Below, in pieces: positions 18,897 through 28,687 of a stretch of DNA of 58,952 nt (the stretch's first letter is position 1; the number at the start of each line of letters is the position of its first letter). The stretch covers positions 1 through 58,952 of the forward strand of contig JAHEGY010000013.1 of the NCBI GenBank assembly GCA_024644875.1. Reading direction: 5' to 3'. The notes beneath the pieces were generated by a model. It saw nothing but the letters and a program-made list of their open reading frames with translations, searched no databases and was not told where the DNA came from. The translations under genes and the position numbers were made by a program. This stretch comes from Cyclobacteriaceae bacterium. GTDB lineage: Bacteria > Bacteroidota > Bacteroidia > Cytophagales > Cyclobacteriaceae.

Positions 18897-19388
18897 TGCT
18901 TTTAACCAAATACTCTTAAATCCACTTATTTACATCTTCTATCGTTTAACAAATCAGTAATTAATGGCCAACAATGAAACTGCGCTCAATTGATCAAAAT
19001 TATCAATAATCTGGAATAATAATATTCTACCCGGTGATGCACAATTTGAAATAATTTCAAATAAGCAGGATTTTTTTACTAAATTTTAAAATACTTCCAT
19101 TGTGCTTGACTAAAGTTTTTTATATTTGAAGATTGGCCAAATTGTATTTGAAGAGAAAATGCACGAAGAAGTGGTTTGGCCTGTATTCCAAAATCCTGTA
19201 TTTCTGATGAAACAACATTAATTTTATTTTAATAATCCATGATAGAAAATACAAATGGGGGCATTTCGAAAATTAAGATCAGCTACCAGTTAAAAATGGC
19301 AATTCCAAGAAGGGAATAATCTTTCACCAACAATAATAGAATTTAACAACTCCGATTGGAAAATTGTAAAGCCGACAGACATCAATGA
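18897..19388. other. Long intergenic stretch with decayed reading-frame pieces
   Basis: No intact gene is visible in this stretch of about 490 bases. Short open stretches occur in shifting frames. One, about 19290-19420 on the plus strand (residues such as LSPTIIEFNNSDWKIVKPTD), looks protein-like but is interrupted by stops. With the kinase tail immediately downstream this suggests a decayed gene. No RNA gene or clear terminator is recognised. Confidence 0.4.
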
Positions 19389-19481
19389 ATCATTTTACAA
19401 AAAGGACGGCAGATTTTAAGGGTAGAAACAAAAGAAAATGAAGGGACTGAATTTTCAATACAGTTACCACTGGAAAAATAA
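19389..19481 (+). pseudogene. C-terminal remnant of a sensor histidine kinase
   Basis: The frame reads GRQILRVETKENEGTEF then SIQLPLEK and a stop, which is the usual last segment of a histidine-kinase ATPase domain (compare GGEIKLES...[11 protein letters not shown] at the end of the kinase ending at 22092). It has no start and is closed upstream by a stop at 19386-19388. It lies 29 bp before the next gene. I read it as the tail of a deleted or decayed kinase gene related to those of the island downstream. Confidence 0.7.
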
Positions 19482-19510
19482 ATTATAATTATTAACTAAA
19501 AAATCGAATT

Positions 19511-19846
19511 ATGGAGATTTTTATCGAATTATGGAAAGCAAAAGATGCTTGGAAGCAACTGCCCTTAACAGAAAGACAGGCATATGTGGCTCAAATAGGT
19601 CCTGTTATGGAAGATCTAATTAAAAAAGGTGTTGTAATAGAAGCCTGGGGAATCAACAAAGATGAGACCCCTTTCGCATCGGACTATGATTTTTTTGCGG
19701 TCACAAAACTTCCAAGCCATGAACTATTGACAGAATTTGAAGCCATTGTGGAGGACGCTGGCTGGTATAATTATTTTGATCAGGTTAATGTTTCCGGTTC
19801 AGCAAAGACTCCGGAAGAGGTTATTGGAAAAATGCTGGCACTATAA
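19511..19846 (+). CDS. Small soluble protein, possible dimeric alpha/beta-barrel fold
   Basis: A 111-residue protein with alternating strands and helices (MEIFIELWKAKDAWKQL, VVIEAWGINKDETPFASDYD, FFAVTKLPSHELLTEFEAIV), the layout of stand-alone ferredoxin-like or YCII/ABM-type dimeric barrels. No catalytic motif is obvious and I do not recognise a named family with certainty. It lies 23 bp before the FIST gene and 29 bp after the kinase remnant, so it may be transcribed with the signalling island. No signal peptide. Confidence 0.7.
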   Translation: MEIFIELWKAKDAWKQLPLTERQAYVAQIGPVMEDLIKKGVVIEAWGINKDETPFASDYDFFAVTKLPSHELLTEFEAIVEDAGWYNYFDQVNVSGSAKTPEEVIGKMLAL

Positions 19847-19869
19847 TTCACTATATTTTATTAAAATCA

Positions 19870-21012
19870 ATGAAAGCAAAATCAATTAAAGGGAAATCCT
19901 TGCAAGATATCCGAAAGGCTATAGAGGAAAGCAATAAAGATGGGTTTAAACCAAAATTGGCCATTGTTTTTTCTTCAGTTCTACAGGACAATGAGTCCAT
20001 AAGTGAAATCCTTGATGAATTGGACATCATGGTTTTTGGGGTTACTACTGCAGGAGAATTCATAGACGGTGATTTTGGACATGAATCTACTGCAATATTA
20101 CTTTTGGAATTAGATTCGTCCTTATTCGAATTGTATTTTGAGGAATCCGCTGAAGACAATACACGTAATAAGGCAAACATTTTGGCTGAACAGGCTTTAA
20201 AACGATTCAGCAATCCGGCGTTTGTTGTTGCCGGAAGTGGCCTTCGGATAGACGGTGAATTTATTATACGAGGTATTGAGGATGCTGCAGGACCAGATAC
20301 AACCATTTATGGGGCTATGGCGGGTGATGACCTGAAAATGACAGATACATTTGTATTCAGCAACAGGAAGTCAAGCAACAAAGGTATTATAATGCTTGTA
20401 TTTGACGGGGACAAGATTGATTTTAAAGGCCGGGCAACTTCGGGTGTTAAAGGGGTAGGGACACTAAAAACAATTACCAAGGCAAAGGGCTGGTGGATTT
20501 ATACCATCGATGATCAACCCGCCCTTGATCTGATCGCCAGATATATGGGAGTCAAACTTGAAAAACAAGACAAAGTCACAGTTATCCCTCCTGAATATAC
20601 CAGTACTTACCCCATGATCCTTCATCGGTCAACAGGAGATCCAATTATAAGACCAGTATTAATGTTGAATTATGAGAATGGTTCCGTAATGTCAAACGGG
20701 TTAGCAGAGCAGGGGGCTAAAGTTCAGCTGTCGGTACCACCAGATTTTGAGATCATTGATGAGGTGGTTAATGATTGTAAAAGTGTCAGAGCAAATGAGC
20801 TGCCACAGGCGGATGCACTCATTATGTTTTCCTGTGTAGGACGTTTATCTGCATTGGGGCCATTGATCAGTGATGAGATCGAAGGTGTCAAAAACACCTT
20901 TGATGTGCCCTTAGCTGGTTTCTTTAGCTATGGTGAATTCGGAAGGGCAACCAATGGCAATCATGAGTACCACAACCTGACATGTTGCTGGGTGGCCATG
21001 AAAGAAAAATAG
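19870..21012 (+). CDS. FIST-domain sensory protein
   Basis: A 380-residue cytoplasmic protein with the two-part FIST fold: FIST N (about 20-200, with ELDIMVFGVTTAGEFIDGDF and TTIYGAMAGDDLKMTDTFVF) and FIST C (about 215-365, with IMFSCVGRLSALGP and VPLAGFFSYGEFGR). FIST domains are proposed small-molecule sensors, possibly for amino acids, and commonly occur beside kinases or methyl-accepting proteins. It ends 3 bp before a histidine kinase that has no sensor domain, so FIST may act as the separate input of that kinase (inference). Confidence 0.93.
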   Translation: MKAKSIKGKSLQDIRKAIEESNKDGFKPKLAIVFSSVLQDNESISEILDELDIMVFGVTTAGEFIDGDFGHESTAILLLELDSSLFELYFEESAEDNTRNKANILAEQALKRFSNPAFVVAGSGLRIDGEFIIRGIEDAAGPDTTIYGAMAGDDLKMTDTFVFSNRKSSNKGIIMLVFDGDKIDFKGRATSGVKGVGTLKTITKAKGWWIYTIDDQPALDLIARYMGVKLEKQDKVTVIPPEYTSTYPMILHRSTGDPIIRPVLMLNYENGSVMSNGLAEQGAKVQLSVPPDFEIIDEVVNDCKSVRANELPQADALIMFSCVGRLSALGPLISDEIEGVKNTFDVPLAGFFSYGEFGRATNGNHEYHNLTCCWVAMKEK

Positions 21013-21015
21013 TTT

Positions 21016-22092
21016 ATGAACAGGGACCTTGAAAATATTAAAATTAGAATTGAACAATCTTATGTGCTAAATTCTTCAGAAAAAGAAATTCTGCTTAACT
21101 CAATAAAAGCTGTTGATAAGGAGTTCACAATTGTTGAATTTAAACTGGAACGCACTGAAAAGGTAAAGCGCACGACCTCAGTTCTTTTGGAAGAAACCAT
21201 TGATGAACTTGAAAAAAAACGAGCTGATGTGGAGCAGGCAAACGCAGCTTTAAAGAAATCACTGGAAGAGCTTAAGTCTACTCAGGCTCAGCTCATCCAA
21301 TCAGAAAAGATGGCCTCACTTGGTGAGCTTACAGCTGGCATTGCCCATGAGATCCAGAACCCATTGAACTTTGTTAATAATTTTTCTGAGGTTAACCGGG
21401 AGTTAATAGATGAACTTAAAGATGCAATAACATCTAGTGACCAGGAAGAGATTCAATTGATATTAAAGGATTTGACAGAAAATGAAGATAAGATCAAACA
21501 TCATGGAAAACGTGCAGAGGTTATTGTAAAAGGTATGCTCCAACATTCTCGTACCAGTCAGGGAGAAAAAGAACCAACGGATATCAATGTCCTTGCAGAT
21601 GAATACCTGAGACTTGCATATCATGGATTAAGAGCTAAGGATAAAAGTTTCAATGCAGATTTTAAATGTGACTTTGATGAATCCTTACCAAAAATCAATG
21701 TCATCCCTCAGGATATAGGTCGCGTTTTGCTTAACCTGATCAACAATGCGTTTTATGCAGTGTCATCTAAAGCTTCAGCGATGGAGGACAGCAAGTACAA
21801 GCCAGAGGTCTTAATTTCAACCAGGGTATCCCTCTCAGGTGGAATCAATGGAAAGAAAAGAATTGAAATCCTGATAAAAGACAACGGTCCCGGAATCCCT
21901 GATGAAATAAAAGATAAGATCTTCCAGCCTTTCTTCACCACAAAACCAACAGGATCTGGAACTGGATTGGGCCTAAGCCTGAGCTATGATATTATTAAAG
22001 CGCATGGAGGAGAAATAAAACTTGAATCACATCATGTGGAAGAGAAAGAGAAGGCAGGAACTGAGTTCATCATAAGTATACCCTTCAATTAA
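21016..22092 (+). CDS. Soluble sensor histidine kinase without its own sensor domain
   Basis: A 358-residue cytoplasmic kinase. A predicted coiled coil (about 35-95) leads into the dimerisation/phosphoacceptor box [18 protein letters not shown] with His111. The ATPase domain has the N box [15 protein letters not shown]1 [17 protein letters not shown], the F box PFFTTKPTG and G2 [20 protein letters not shown]. The lack of any input domain, together with the FIST gene 3 bp upstream, suggests a split sensor-kinase pair (inference). Its stop is 6 bp before the preferred start of the next kinase. Confidence 0.95.
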   Translation: MNRDLENIKIRIEQSYVLNSSEKEILLNSIKAVDKEFTIVEFKLERTEKVKRTTSVLLEETIDELEKKRADVEQANAALKKSLEELKSTQAQLIQSEKMASLGELTAGIAHEIQNPLNFVNNFSEVNRELIDELKDAITSSDQEEIQLILKDLTENEDKIKHHGKRAEVIVKGMLQHSRTSQGEKEPTDINVLADEYLRLAYHGLRAKDKSFNADFKCDFDESLPKINVIPQDIGRVLLNLINNAFYAVSSKASAMEDSKYKPEVLISTRVSLSGGINGKKRIEILIKDNGPGIPDEIKDKIFQPFFTTKPTGSGTGLGLSLSYDIIKAHGGEIKLESHHVEEKEKAGTEFIISIPFN

Positions 22093-22098
22093 TTGTAT

Positions 22099-25000
22099 AT
22101 GAAACTAAGCAAACAACTGGAATCGGAAGCAAGACATGCTTATGAAGTTTACTTCGATAGTTATATTAAAGGTGATATAGACAGCATTAAATCAATGCTC
22201 GTAAATAACTACAATCAGATAGGTAGCGCTGAAAGTGAAGTTTTTTTTAACAAACAGGAAGCATTAAAATTTCTGCATGAAACAATTGATCAGGTATCCG
22301 GCAAAACCGAAATTCGAAACCGAACTATAAAGATAGATTCTCTGAAGGATTATATTCTTGTTACTGATCTCTTTGATATTTACGTGCTGGTTGAAGAAAA
22401 CTGGATATTTTACTCTAAATTCAGGGCCTCTACCCTGATGGAGAAGATAAACGCTCAATGGAAATTCATCCATCAGCATTCTTCTGTTCCGGATTTGAAA
22501 GCCCAGGAAGGTGAGAATATTGCCATTGAAAAAGTTTCAAAGGAAAATCTTGAACTCCGCAATGCCATAAAACGCCGAACCGTAGAACTTGAGCATAAAA
22601 ACAGGGAACTGGAAATAGAAGCGGCAATGGAAAGGGTGCGTGCCAAGGCAATGGCGATGCACAGCACAAAAGATATTTCAGACGCTACCGCCATTGTATT
22701 TAACGAACTGACTGGACTGGGTGTAGACATGGAAAGATGCGGAATTGCCATTATTCATGATAAATCTTCGCGACTGGAAATCTGGTCCACCCCCATGTCA
22801 CCAAAAGACAAAAAGGTCAAAGAGGTAATTACGGGCTATGTAGATTCCAACTTTCATCCGATGGCTCAAAGTATAGTTGAAGCCTGGAGGAATAATGAAA
22901 GCTACTTTACATACACTTTGCAAGGTAAAGAAGTCAGGGATTATTATGAGAAATTAGGCAAAGTTTCTAGCTACCAATTTCCTAAAATCGCCAAGTACCC
23001 TGATCGCCAAATGGCTCATTGTTTTTATTTTGAACATGGTAACATATTCGTGTACTCAGAAGAGGACTTGTCTGAGGAACAAAAGCAGCTGCTGCATCGC
23101 TTTACAAATGTATTTTCCCTCACCTATAAAAGATATCTTGACCTAAAGAACGCAGAGGCCCAGGTTAGGGAAGCGCAGATCGAAACGGCCCTGGAAAGAG
23201 TCCGGTCTAAAACAATGGCCATGCACAACAGCCAGGATGTAGGTGATACGGTTGCGACCTTATTTAATGAAGTATTGCAGTTGGGCCTTGACAAATCCAT
23301 TCGGTGTGGCATTGGAATCCTTGAAGGAAATGAAGGAATGGAAACATGGTCGGCAGCTTCTTATCCTGATGGTTCGGTCGATTTAAAGATGGGAATGCTG
23401 GACATGACGATACATCCCATGCTGATAGGACTGAAAAAAGCATGGAAACGTGGTAAGGCAGATTATCGCTACGATTACATCGGCGATGATGTATTGAAGT
23501 ATTATAAGGCACTTAACAATGAACCTGAATATCCGTTTCAAATAGACTTAAATTCCTTGCCGGAAAATGAATACCACAGAAGCTTCTTTTATTCTGAAGG
23601 CATCCTTTTTGCTTTTGCTCCAAACCCAATTTCAGAAGAGGCAGCAGGGGTATTAAATAGATTTGCAGGTGTTTTCGGACAAACTTACCGGAGATACCTC
23701 GATCTTAAAAATGCAGAAGCCCAGGCAAGGGAAGCACTAATTGAAGTATCATTGGAACGTGTACGTGTGAGAGCCATGGCAATGCGTGAGTCTTCTGAGC
23801 TATCTGAAGTAATTTCAACTGTGTTCTCAGAATTAACCAGACTTGATATTAGGCTTACCCGTACCATGCTTTGGATATTCGATGAAAATCCCGATGAATT
23901 TGAGGTGTGGATGGCAAATTCCGAAGTTGATAAAACACCTGAATCATTGCGAATGGCCGTAACGTATCCATATCATAAAAGAATTTTTAATACATGGAGG
24001 AAAAGAAAAGCAAAGTGGGTATATGTATTAAAAGGAGATGAGAAAAAACAATTAGATGATTTTCTGTTCAAGAATACAATAGCAGCTCAGCTTCCGGATG
24101 AGGTCAAGGATGGTATAAGAGCTCCTGAAAAAATCATAAACTCTTTTTCATTTCATAACTTCGGAGGGCTACAGGCAGATGGCCTGGAGGAATTAACAGA
24201 AGAAAATTTGGACATTCTATATCGATTTTCAAAGGAATTCGACCTCACATACACCCGCTTCCAAGACCTTCAAAAAGCCGAAGCCCAGGCTAAGGAAGCG
24301 GTAAAACAGTCTTCGCTTGATAGGATTCGTGCAGAAATTGCATCCATGCGTACAACCGATGATCTTAACCGAATCACTCCATTGATTTGGCGAGAACTGA
24401 CCACCCTTGACGTACCCTTTTTCCGATGTGGTGTGTTTATTGTGGATGATGAGGTTAAGAATATAAACGTTTTTCTTTCAAATCCATCAGGGGAATCTTT
24501 AGCAGCTTGGAATACAGAATATGAAAGTATTCCGCTCTTTAAAGCCACAGTTGAGCATTGGAAAAAGCAATTGGTATATCGTGAGGAATGGAATCAAGAA
24601 CAGTTTATTCGATTTATGAAATCACTGATTGAGCATGGACTTATTGATGATCAGGATAATTTTCAGTCGGGGAGAGATGCTCCGGAGTACCTTGCGTTAC
24701 AAATGATTCCATTTGAGCAGGGTATGCTCTATGTCGGTAGTTCTGAAAAACTAGATACAAAACAAATTGAGTTGGTTCAATCATTGGCAGATTCATTCTC
24801 TGTAGCCTATGCCCGATATGAAGATTTCAAAAAACTGGAAGAAGCCAAAGGCCGTGCAGAAAATACACTAACTGATCTAAAAGCTGCACAAAACCAACTC
24901 ATTCAATCAGAGAAGATGGCCTCACTTGGTGAGCTTACTGCCGGTATCGCCCATGAGATTCAGAATCCACTAAACTTTGTGAATAATTTTTCAGAAGTAA

Positions 25001-25662
25001 ATAAAGAATTGGCTGAGGAACTCAATGATGAACTTGAAAAGGGCAATATGGAAGAAGTAAAGGATATTGCCAGGGATATCATCGAAAATGAGCAGAAGAT
25101 AAACCATCATGGAAAAAGGGCAGAAGGCATTGTAAAAGGCATGCTCCAGCATTCCCGCAGTAATACAGGTCAGAAAGAAATGACTGATATCAATGCTTTA
25201 GCTGATGAATATTTAAGACTCGCTTATCATGGCTTTCGTGCTAAGGATAAATCCTTCAAAGCAAATTTTAAGTCTGAGTTTGACAAATCCATTCCCAAAC
25301 TAAATGTGGTTCCTCAAGATATTGGTCGTGTGATTCTTAATCTGATAAATAATGCGTTCTATGCTGTATCAAAAGCTTCAGAGACCAAAGATGTTGGTTT
25401 CAAGCCGGAAGTTACCCTTAGTACTAAACAAATTGAACGAAATGTTGAAATTATAGTAAAGGATAATGGTGAAGGGATACCAGCTAAGGTAAGGGACAAG
25501 ATCTTCCAACCTTTCTTTACTACTAAACCCACCGGGTCAGGAACAGGTCTGGGATTATCTTTAAGTTATGATATTATCAAGGCCCACAAAGGGGAAATAA
25601 ACGCCGTAAGCAATGAAGGAGAAGGAACGGAATTTAAAATAGCCTTACCCATCAATATATGA
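22099..25662 (+). CDS. Large soluble histidine kinase with SnoaL-like domain and four tandem GAF-like repeats
   Basis: A protein of about 1187 residues. Residues 1-130 resemble a SnoaL/DUF4440 cone fold (AYEVYFDSYIKGDIDSIKSM, then WIFYSKFRASTLMEKINAQW). After a short coiled coil come four copies of a sensor module of 187-188 residues, each opening with a helix such as ERVRAKAMAMHSTKDIS (starting near 22627, 23191, 23752 and 24316) and carrying GAF-like cores. The C-terminal kinase core has [18 protein letters not shown] (His952) and a full ATPase domain. No membrane segment. The ATG at 22099 is preferred over the TTG two codons earlier. The stop overlaps the next start by 4 bases (ATGA), implying translational coupling. 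Confidence 0.93.
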   Translation: MKLSKQLESEARHAYEVYFDSYIKGDIDSIKSMLVNNYNQIGSAESEVFFNKQEALKFLHETIDQVSGKTEIRNRTIKIDSLKDYILVTDLFDIYVLVEENWIFYSKFRASTLMEKINAQWKFIHQHSSVPDLKAQEGENIAIEKVSKENLELRNAIKRRTVELEHKNRELEIEAAMERVRAKAMAMHSTKDISDATAIVFNELTGLGVDMERCGIAIIHDKSSRLEIWSTPMSPKDKKVKEVITGYVDSNFHPMAQSIVEAWRNNESYFTYTLQGKEVRDYYEKLGKVSSYQFPKIAKYPDRQMAHCFYFEHGNIFVYSEEDLSEEQKQLLHRFTNVFSLTYKRYLDLKNAEAQVREAQIETALERVRSKTMAMHNSQDVGDTVATLFNEVLQLGLDKSIRCGIGILEGNEGMETWSAASYPDGSVDLKMGMLDMTIHPMLIGLKKAWKRGKADYRYDYIGDDVLKYYKALNNEPEYPFQIDLNSLPENEYHRSFFYSEGILFAFAPNPISEEAAGVLNRFAGVFGQTYRRYLDLKNAEAQAREALIEVSLERVRVRAMAMRESSELSEVISTVFSELTRLDIRLTRTMLWIFDENPDEFEVWMANSEVDKTPESLRMAVTYPYHKRIFNTWRKRKAKWVYVLKGDEKKQLDDFLFKNTIAAQLPDEVKDGIRAPEKIINSFSFHNFGGLQADGLEELTEENLDILYRFSKEFDLTYTRFQDLQKAEAQAKEAVKQSSLDRIRAEIASMRTTDDLNRITPLIWRELTTLDVPFFRCGVFIVDDEVKNINVFLSNPSGESLAAWNTEYESIPLFKATVEHWKKQLVYREEWNQEQFIRFMKSLIEHGLIDDQDNFQSGRDAPEYLALQMIPFEQGMLYVGSSEKLDTKQIELVQSLADSFSVAYARYEDFKKLEEAKGRAENTLTDLKAAQNQLIQSEKMASLGELTAGIAHEIQNPLNFVNNFSEVNKELAEELNDELEKGNMEEVKDIARDIIENEQKINHHGKRAEGIVKGMLQHSRSNTGQKEMTDINALADEYLRLAYHGFRAKDKSFKANFKSEFDKSIPKLNVVPQDIGRVILNLINNAFYAVSKASETKDVGFKPEVTLSTKQIERNVEIIVKDNGEGIPAKVRDKIFQPFFTTKPTGSGTGLGLSLSYDIIKAHKGEINAVSNEGEGTEFKIALPINI

Positions 25663-28214
25663 AAATAAGATATCTATTTTATTCTTTTCTATTGGCCTGT
25701 TTTGCTTTTCTACAGAGTAATGCGCAGGAAAGCACATTGGAAGGAAAGCAAAAAACCGATAGTCTATATCAACTTATAAATGGTCATTCTAACGATAACC
25801 AGGAAAAGGTCCTGTTATTAAACGAATATGCCAGACAGTGCTTTTTAAATTATGAATTTCAAAAAGGCCTTATTGCTACAAGAGACGCCAGGGAACTTTC
25901 TGAAAAAATCGAATTTAAGGGAGGAGAGATCTTGTATTATCAGACATTGACAGCTTTCCTTGGCGACTTTGGGAGTATGAGCAGCTATTACCAAAACCTG
26001 GCAGAAGTATTGTTAGAGGATTCCAACAGTAAATTGTCAGTCTACTATTCTGACCTGAAACTACCCGCTGATTATTTCAACAACCTTATAAATTCAGTTA
26101 ATGATTTACTATCAGTCTATAAATACTTTGAAAAAATTGGTGATAAAGAGATTACGGCTGCCATTATTGATGTAATTAAGACACATTATTTCTTTCAATC
26201 GGACTACCCGGCAACTCTGCGATATGTAAATGTTGCTTCTGATTTATTTGATGATTTAGGAATGAACTATCCCACTACCCTGTATTCTACATACAAAATG
26301 AGATTACAATATTTATTAGGGGAAGAAGCAGAAGCTAAAAAAATTGAATTGGAACTGGTCGATTTAATTGAAAAAAATGAAGATACAATTGGAGTAATAG
26401 CCATGAATATGGCCATGCCTTTTTCCAATAGTGGCAGATTTGCCCTGGGTATTGAGTATCATCTAAAAAGCATTAAAGCTTTTAAACAGGTCGGAAATTA
26501 TAAAATGCTCGCTGATGAATATAGATATTTGGGAAATGACTATCTAAACCTTGATATGAATAGCAATAGTGCAGCGAGTTACAAGAGTTATATTGCAACT
26601 GGTGAATATCTGAATGATAGCAGTATGATTTTCAGAGGTTACAGACATTTGGTCGTACCATTAATTAATTTAAAAGAATATGAAGAGGCAAGGAGATATA
26701 TGAACCTTGTGCTTGATGATCCGAATTCAGAGAACAAAGTCCCTTTGCTTGCAGCACATAATGAAATGGAAGGGAAAATACAAATGGACCAGGGTAAATT
26801 TGCTGAGGCCATTCCATACTTTACTGAAGCCTTTGATGGGTACAAACAAGATTATAGAAGTAGATGGAGTGTGCCTTTTATGCCATTTTATATTGCAAGT
26901 TGTTATTTTCAAATTGGAGATTATAAGAAAGCACTGGATTATGTATTGCTGTCTGTGGAAATGGAAGATGCGCTTAACTCTAACCGAACAAATTTTAAAA
27001 TCCAGGTAAATTTATTGGTTTCTGAGATTTATGAGAAACTGGGGAACAGGGATAAAGCTTTTGAATTTTTAAAAAAGTACCAGGAATTCAGTGCTGAATC
27101 TGATAGTCTTGATGAGGCCAACAGGGTTAAAGATGCAGAGGTTCGTGCCATAATAGACAAAAACGAAAAGGAAATATTTCAATTGGAAGAAGATCGGAGG
27201 CAAAAAGAGCAACAAAATCGATTGCAGAGACTATGGATATTCAGTATTGCAGGTGCTTTGATATCAGCAATAATACTAAGCCTTGTCTTGTATCGAAATA
27301 ATAAGAATAAACAAAAGACCAATACACAATTAAAAGAGCAAAAAGAAGAAATACAAATAACATTAGAGAAATTAAAAGAAACGCAAAACCAACTCATCCA
27401 ATCAGAAAAAATGGCTTCTCTAGGGGAGCTTACAGCTGGGATTGCCCATGAAATTCAGAATCCACTGAATTTTGTAAATAATTTCTCAGAACTGAACAAG
27501 GAACTGTTGGAAGAATTAGAAGTTGAAAGGTCAAAGCCTAAAGGTGATCGGGATGAAAATCTCGAAAAAGAAATTTTGAATGATATAAAAGAAAACGAAC
27601 AAAAAATTAAACATCATGGGCAAAGAGCTGAAGGGATTGTTAAAGGGATGTTACAGCATTCCCGATCCGGTTCTGGTCAGAAAGAATTGACTGATCTTAG
27701 CATGCTGGCGGATGAATACCTTAGATTGGCTTATCATGGCTTAAGGGCTAAGGACAAATCTTTTAATGCTGACTTTCACTTGGAGATTGATGAAAATTTG
27801 CCTAAAATTAAGGTTATTCCTCAGGATATTGGACGGGTTTTGTTAAATCTCATCAATAATGCTTTCTATACGGTGTCCTCAAAAGCTTCAGCAATAGAGG
27901 ACAGTGGATATAAACCTAGAGTATCTGTAAAGACAAAAGGGATTAAAACGGGTAAAGGGAAGGATGCGGTTGAAATCCGAATTAAAGACAATGGTTTTGG
28001 CATTCCTTCCTCATTGAAAGATAAGATCTTTCAACCATTTTTTACGACCAAACCAACTGGGGAAGGTACCGGTCTGGGTTTAAGTATCAGTTATGACATA
28101 ATAACTAAAGGTCATAATGGGGAAATGAGGGTTGAAAGCAATGTATTATCTGATGAAAATATCAAAAATAATATTGAAACAGGAACTGAATTTATAATCA
28201 CAATACCAAAATGA
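25659..28214 (+). CDS. Membrane sensor histidine kinase with periplasmic TPR repeats
   Basis: An 851-residue protein. The signal peptide (ending QSNAQES) exports residues about 24-520, which contain TPR-like helical pairs (for example YFTEAFDGYKQDYRSRW and ASCYFQIGDYKKALDYVLLS). A single membrane segment LWIFSIAGALISAIILSLVL (about 524-545) leads through a coiled coil to the kinase core with [18 protein letters not shown] (His597), then N, G1, F and G2 boxes. The core is nearly the same as in the two upstream kinases, pointing to duplication. The TPR region may bind a peptide or partner protein in the periplasm (inference). Confidence 0.94.
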   Translation: MKIRYLFYSFLLACFAFLQSNAQESTLEGKQKTDSLYQLINGHSNDNQEKVLLLNEYARQCFLNYEFQKGLIATRDARELSEKIEFKGGEILYYQTLTAFLGDFGSMSSYYQNLAEVLLEDSNSKLSVYYSDLKLPADYFNNLINSVNDLLSVYKYFEKIGDKEITAAIIDVIKTHYFFQSDYPATLRYVNVASDLFDDLGMNYPTTLYSTYKMRLQYLLGEEAEAKKIELELVDLIEKNEDTIGVIAMNMAMPFSNSGRFALGIEYHLKSIKAFKQVGNYKMLADEYRYLGNDYLNLDMNSNSAASYKSYIATGEYLNDSSMIFRGYRHLVVPLINLKEYEEARRYMNLVLDDPNSENKVPLLAAHNEMEGKIQMDQGKFAEAIPYFTEAFDGYKQDYRSRWSVPFMPFYIASCYFQIGDYKKALDYVLLSVEMEDALNSNRTNFKIQVNLLVSEIYEKLGNRDKAFEFLKKYQEFSAESDSLDEANRVKDAEVRAIIDKNEKEIFQLEEDRRQKEQQNRLQRLWIFSIAGALISAIILSLVLYRNNKNKQKTNTQLKEQKEEIQITLEKLKETQNQLIQSEKMASLGELTAGIAHEIQNPLNFVNNFSELNKELLEELEVERSKPKGDRDENLEKEILNDIKENEQKIKHHGQRAEGIVKGMLQHSRSGSGQKELTDLSMLADEYLRLAYHGLRAKDKSFNADFHLEIDENLPKIKVIPQDIGRVLLNLINNAFYTVSSKASAIEDSGYKPRVSVKTKGIKTGKGKDAVEIRIKDNGFGIPSSLKDKIFQPFFTTKPTGEGTGLGLSISYDIITKGHNGEMRVESNVLSDENIKNNIETGTEFIITIPK

Positions 28215-28306
28215 GCATGATGAAATAAGCCCTTATAAACTAATCAGGGATCTGTGGAATCAAAAATATTGAAAGTATTTAAAATAAATAAACTAAATAA
28301 AGATAA

Positions 28307-28687
28307 ATGAAAATACTTGTAGTTGATGACGAAAAAGATATTCAACCGCTTTTCCAGCAGCGTTTCAGGCGGGAGATAAGAAATGGGGAGCTGGAATTTG
28401 TATTTGCTTATTCAGGAGAAGAGGCACTGAAATGTCTTCAAGAATACCTCCATCAGGCCGTTCTGATCCTCTCGGATATTAATATGCCCGGAATGAGTGG
28501 ACTCGAATTGCTTAAAAACATAAAAGAAAAACATCATCAGCCGCCTCCTGTGGTCATGATGATCACGGCATATGGTGATGCAGATAATTACAATAAAGCA
28601 ATGAAATTAGGCGCGGATGATTTCATTACGAAACCTGTTGACTTTAACTCTTTAAAAGAAACGATTAAAACAAGAATTAATGGTTAA
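28307..28687 (+). CDS. Single-domain response regulator (receiver only)
   Basis: A 126-residue CheY-like receiver. The acidic pair Asp8/Asp9-type motif (VVDDEKD), phosphoacceptor Asp57 in [13 protein letters not shown], Thr87 (MITAYGD) and Lys109 (DFITKPVD) are all present. No output domain, so it acts by protein contact or as a phosphorelay intermediate. It lies 92 bp after the TPR kinase; its last 8 bases overlap the next gene. Likely phosphorylated by one or more of the three upstream kinases (inference). Confidence 0.95.
   Translation: MKILVVDDEKDIQPLFQQRFRREIRNGELEFVFAYSGEEALKCLQEYLHQAVLILSDINMPGMSGLELLKNIKEKHHQPPPVVMMITAYGDADNYNKAMKLGADDFITKPVDFNSLKETIKTRING

Noticed and set aside
19106-19128. 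TTGAC ... TATATTTG pair as a promoter
   Set aside because: The TATATTTG fits the -7 consensus but the spacing to TTG is only 12 bases, too short for the Bacteroidota -33/-7 arrangement.
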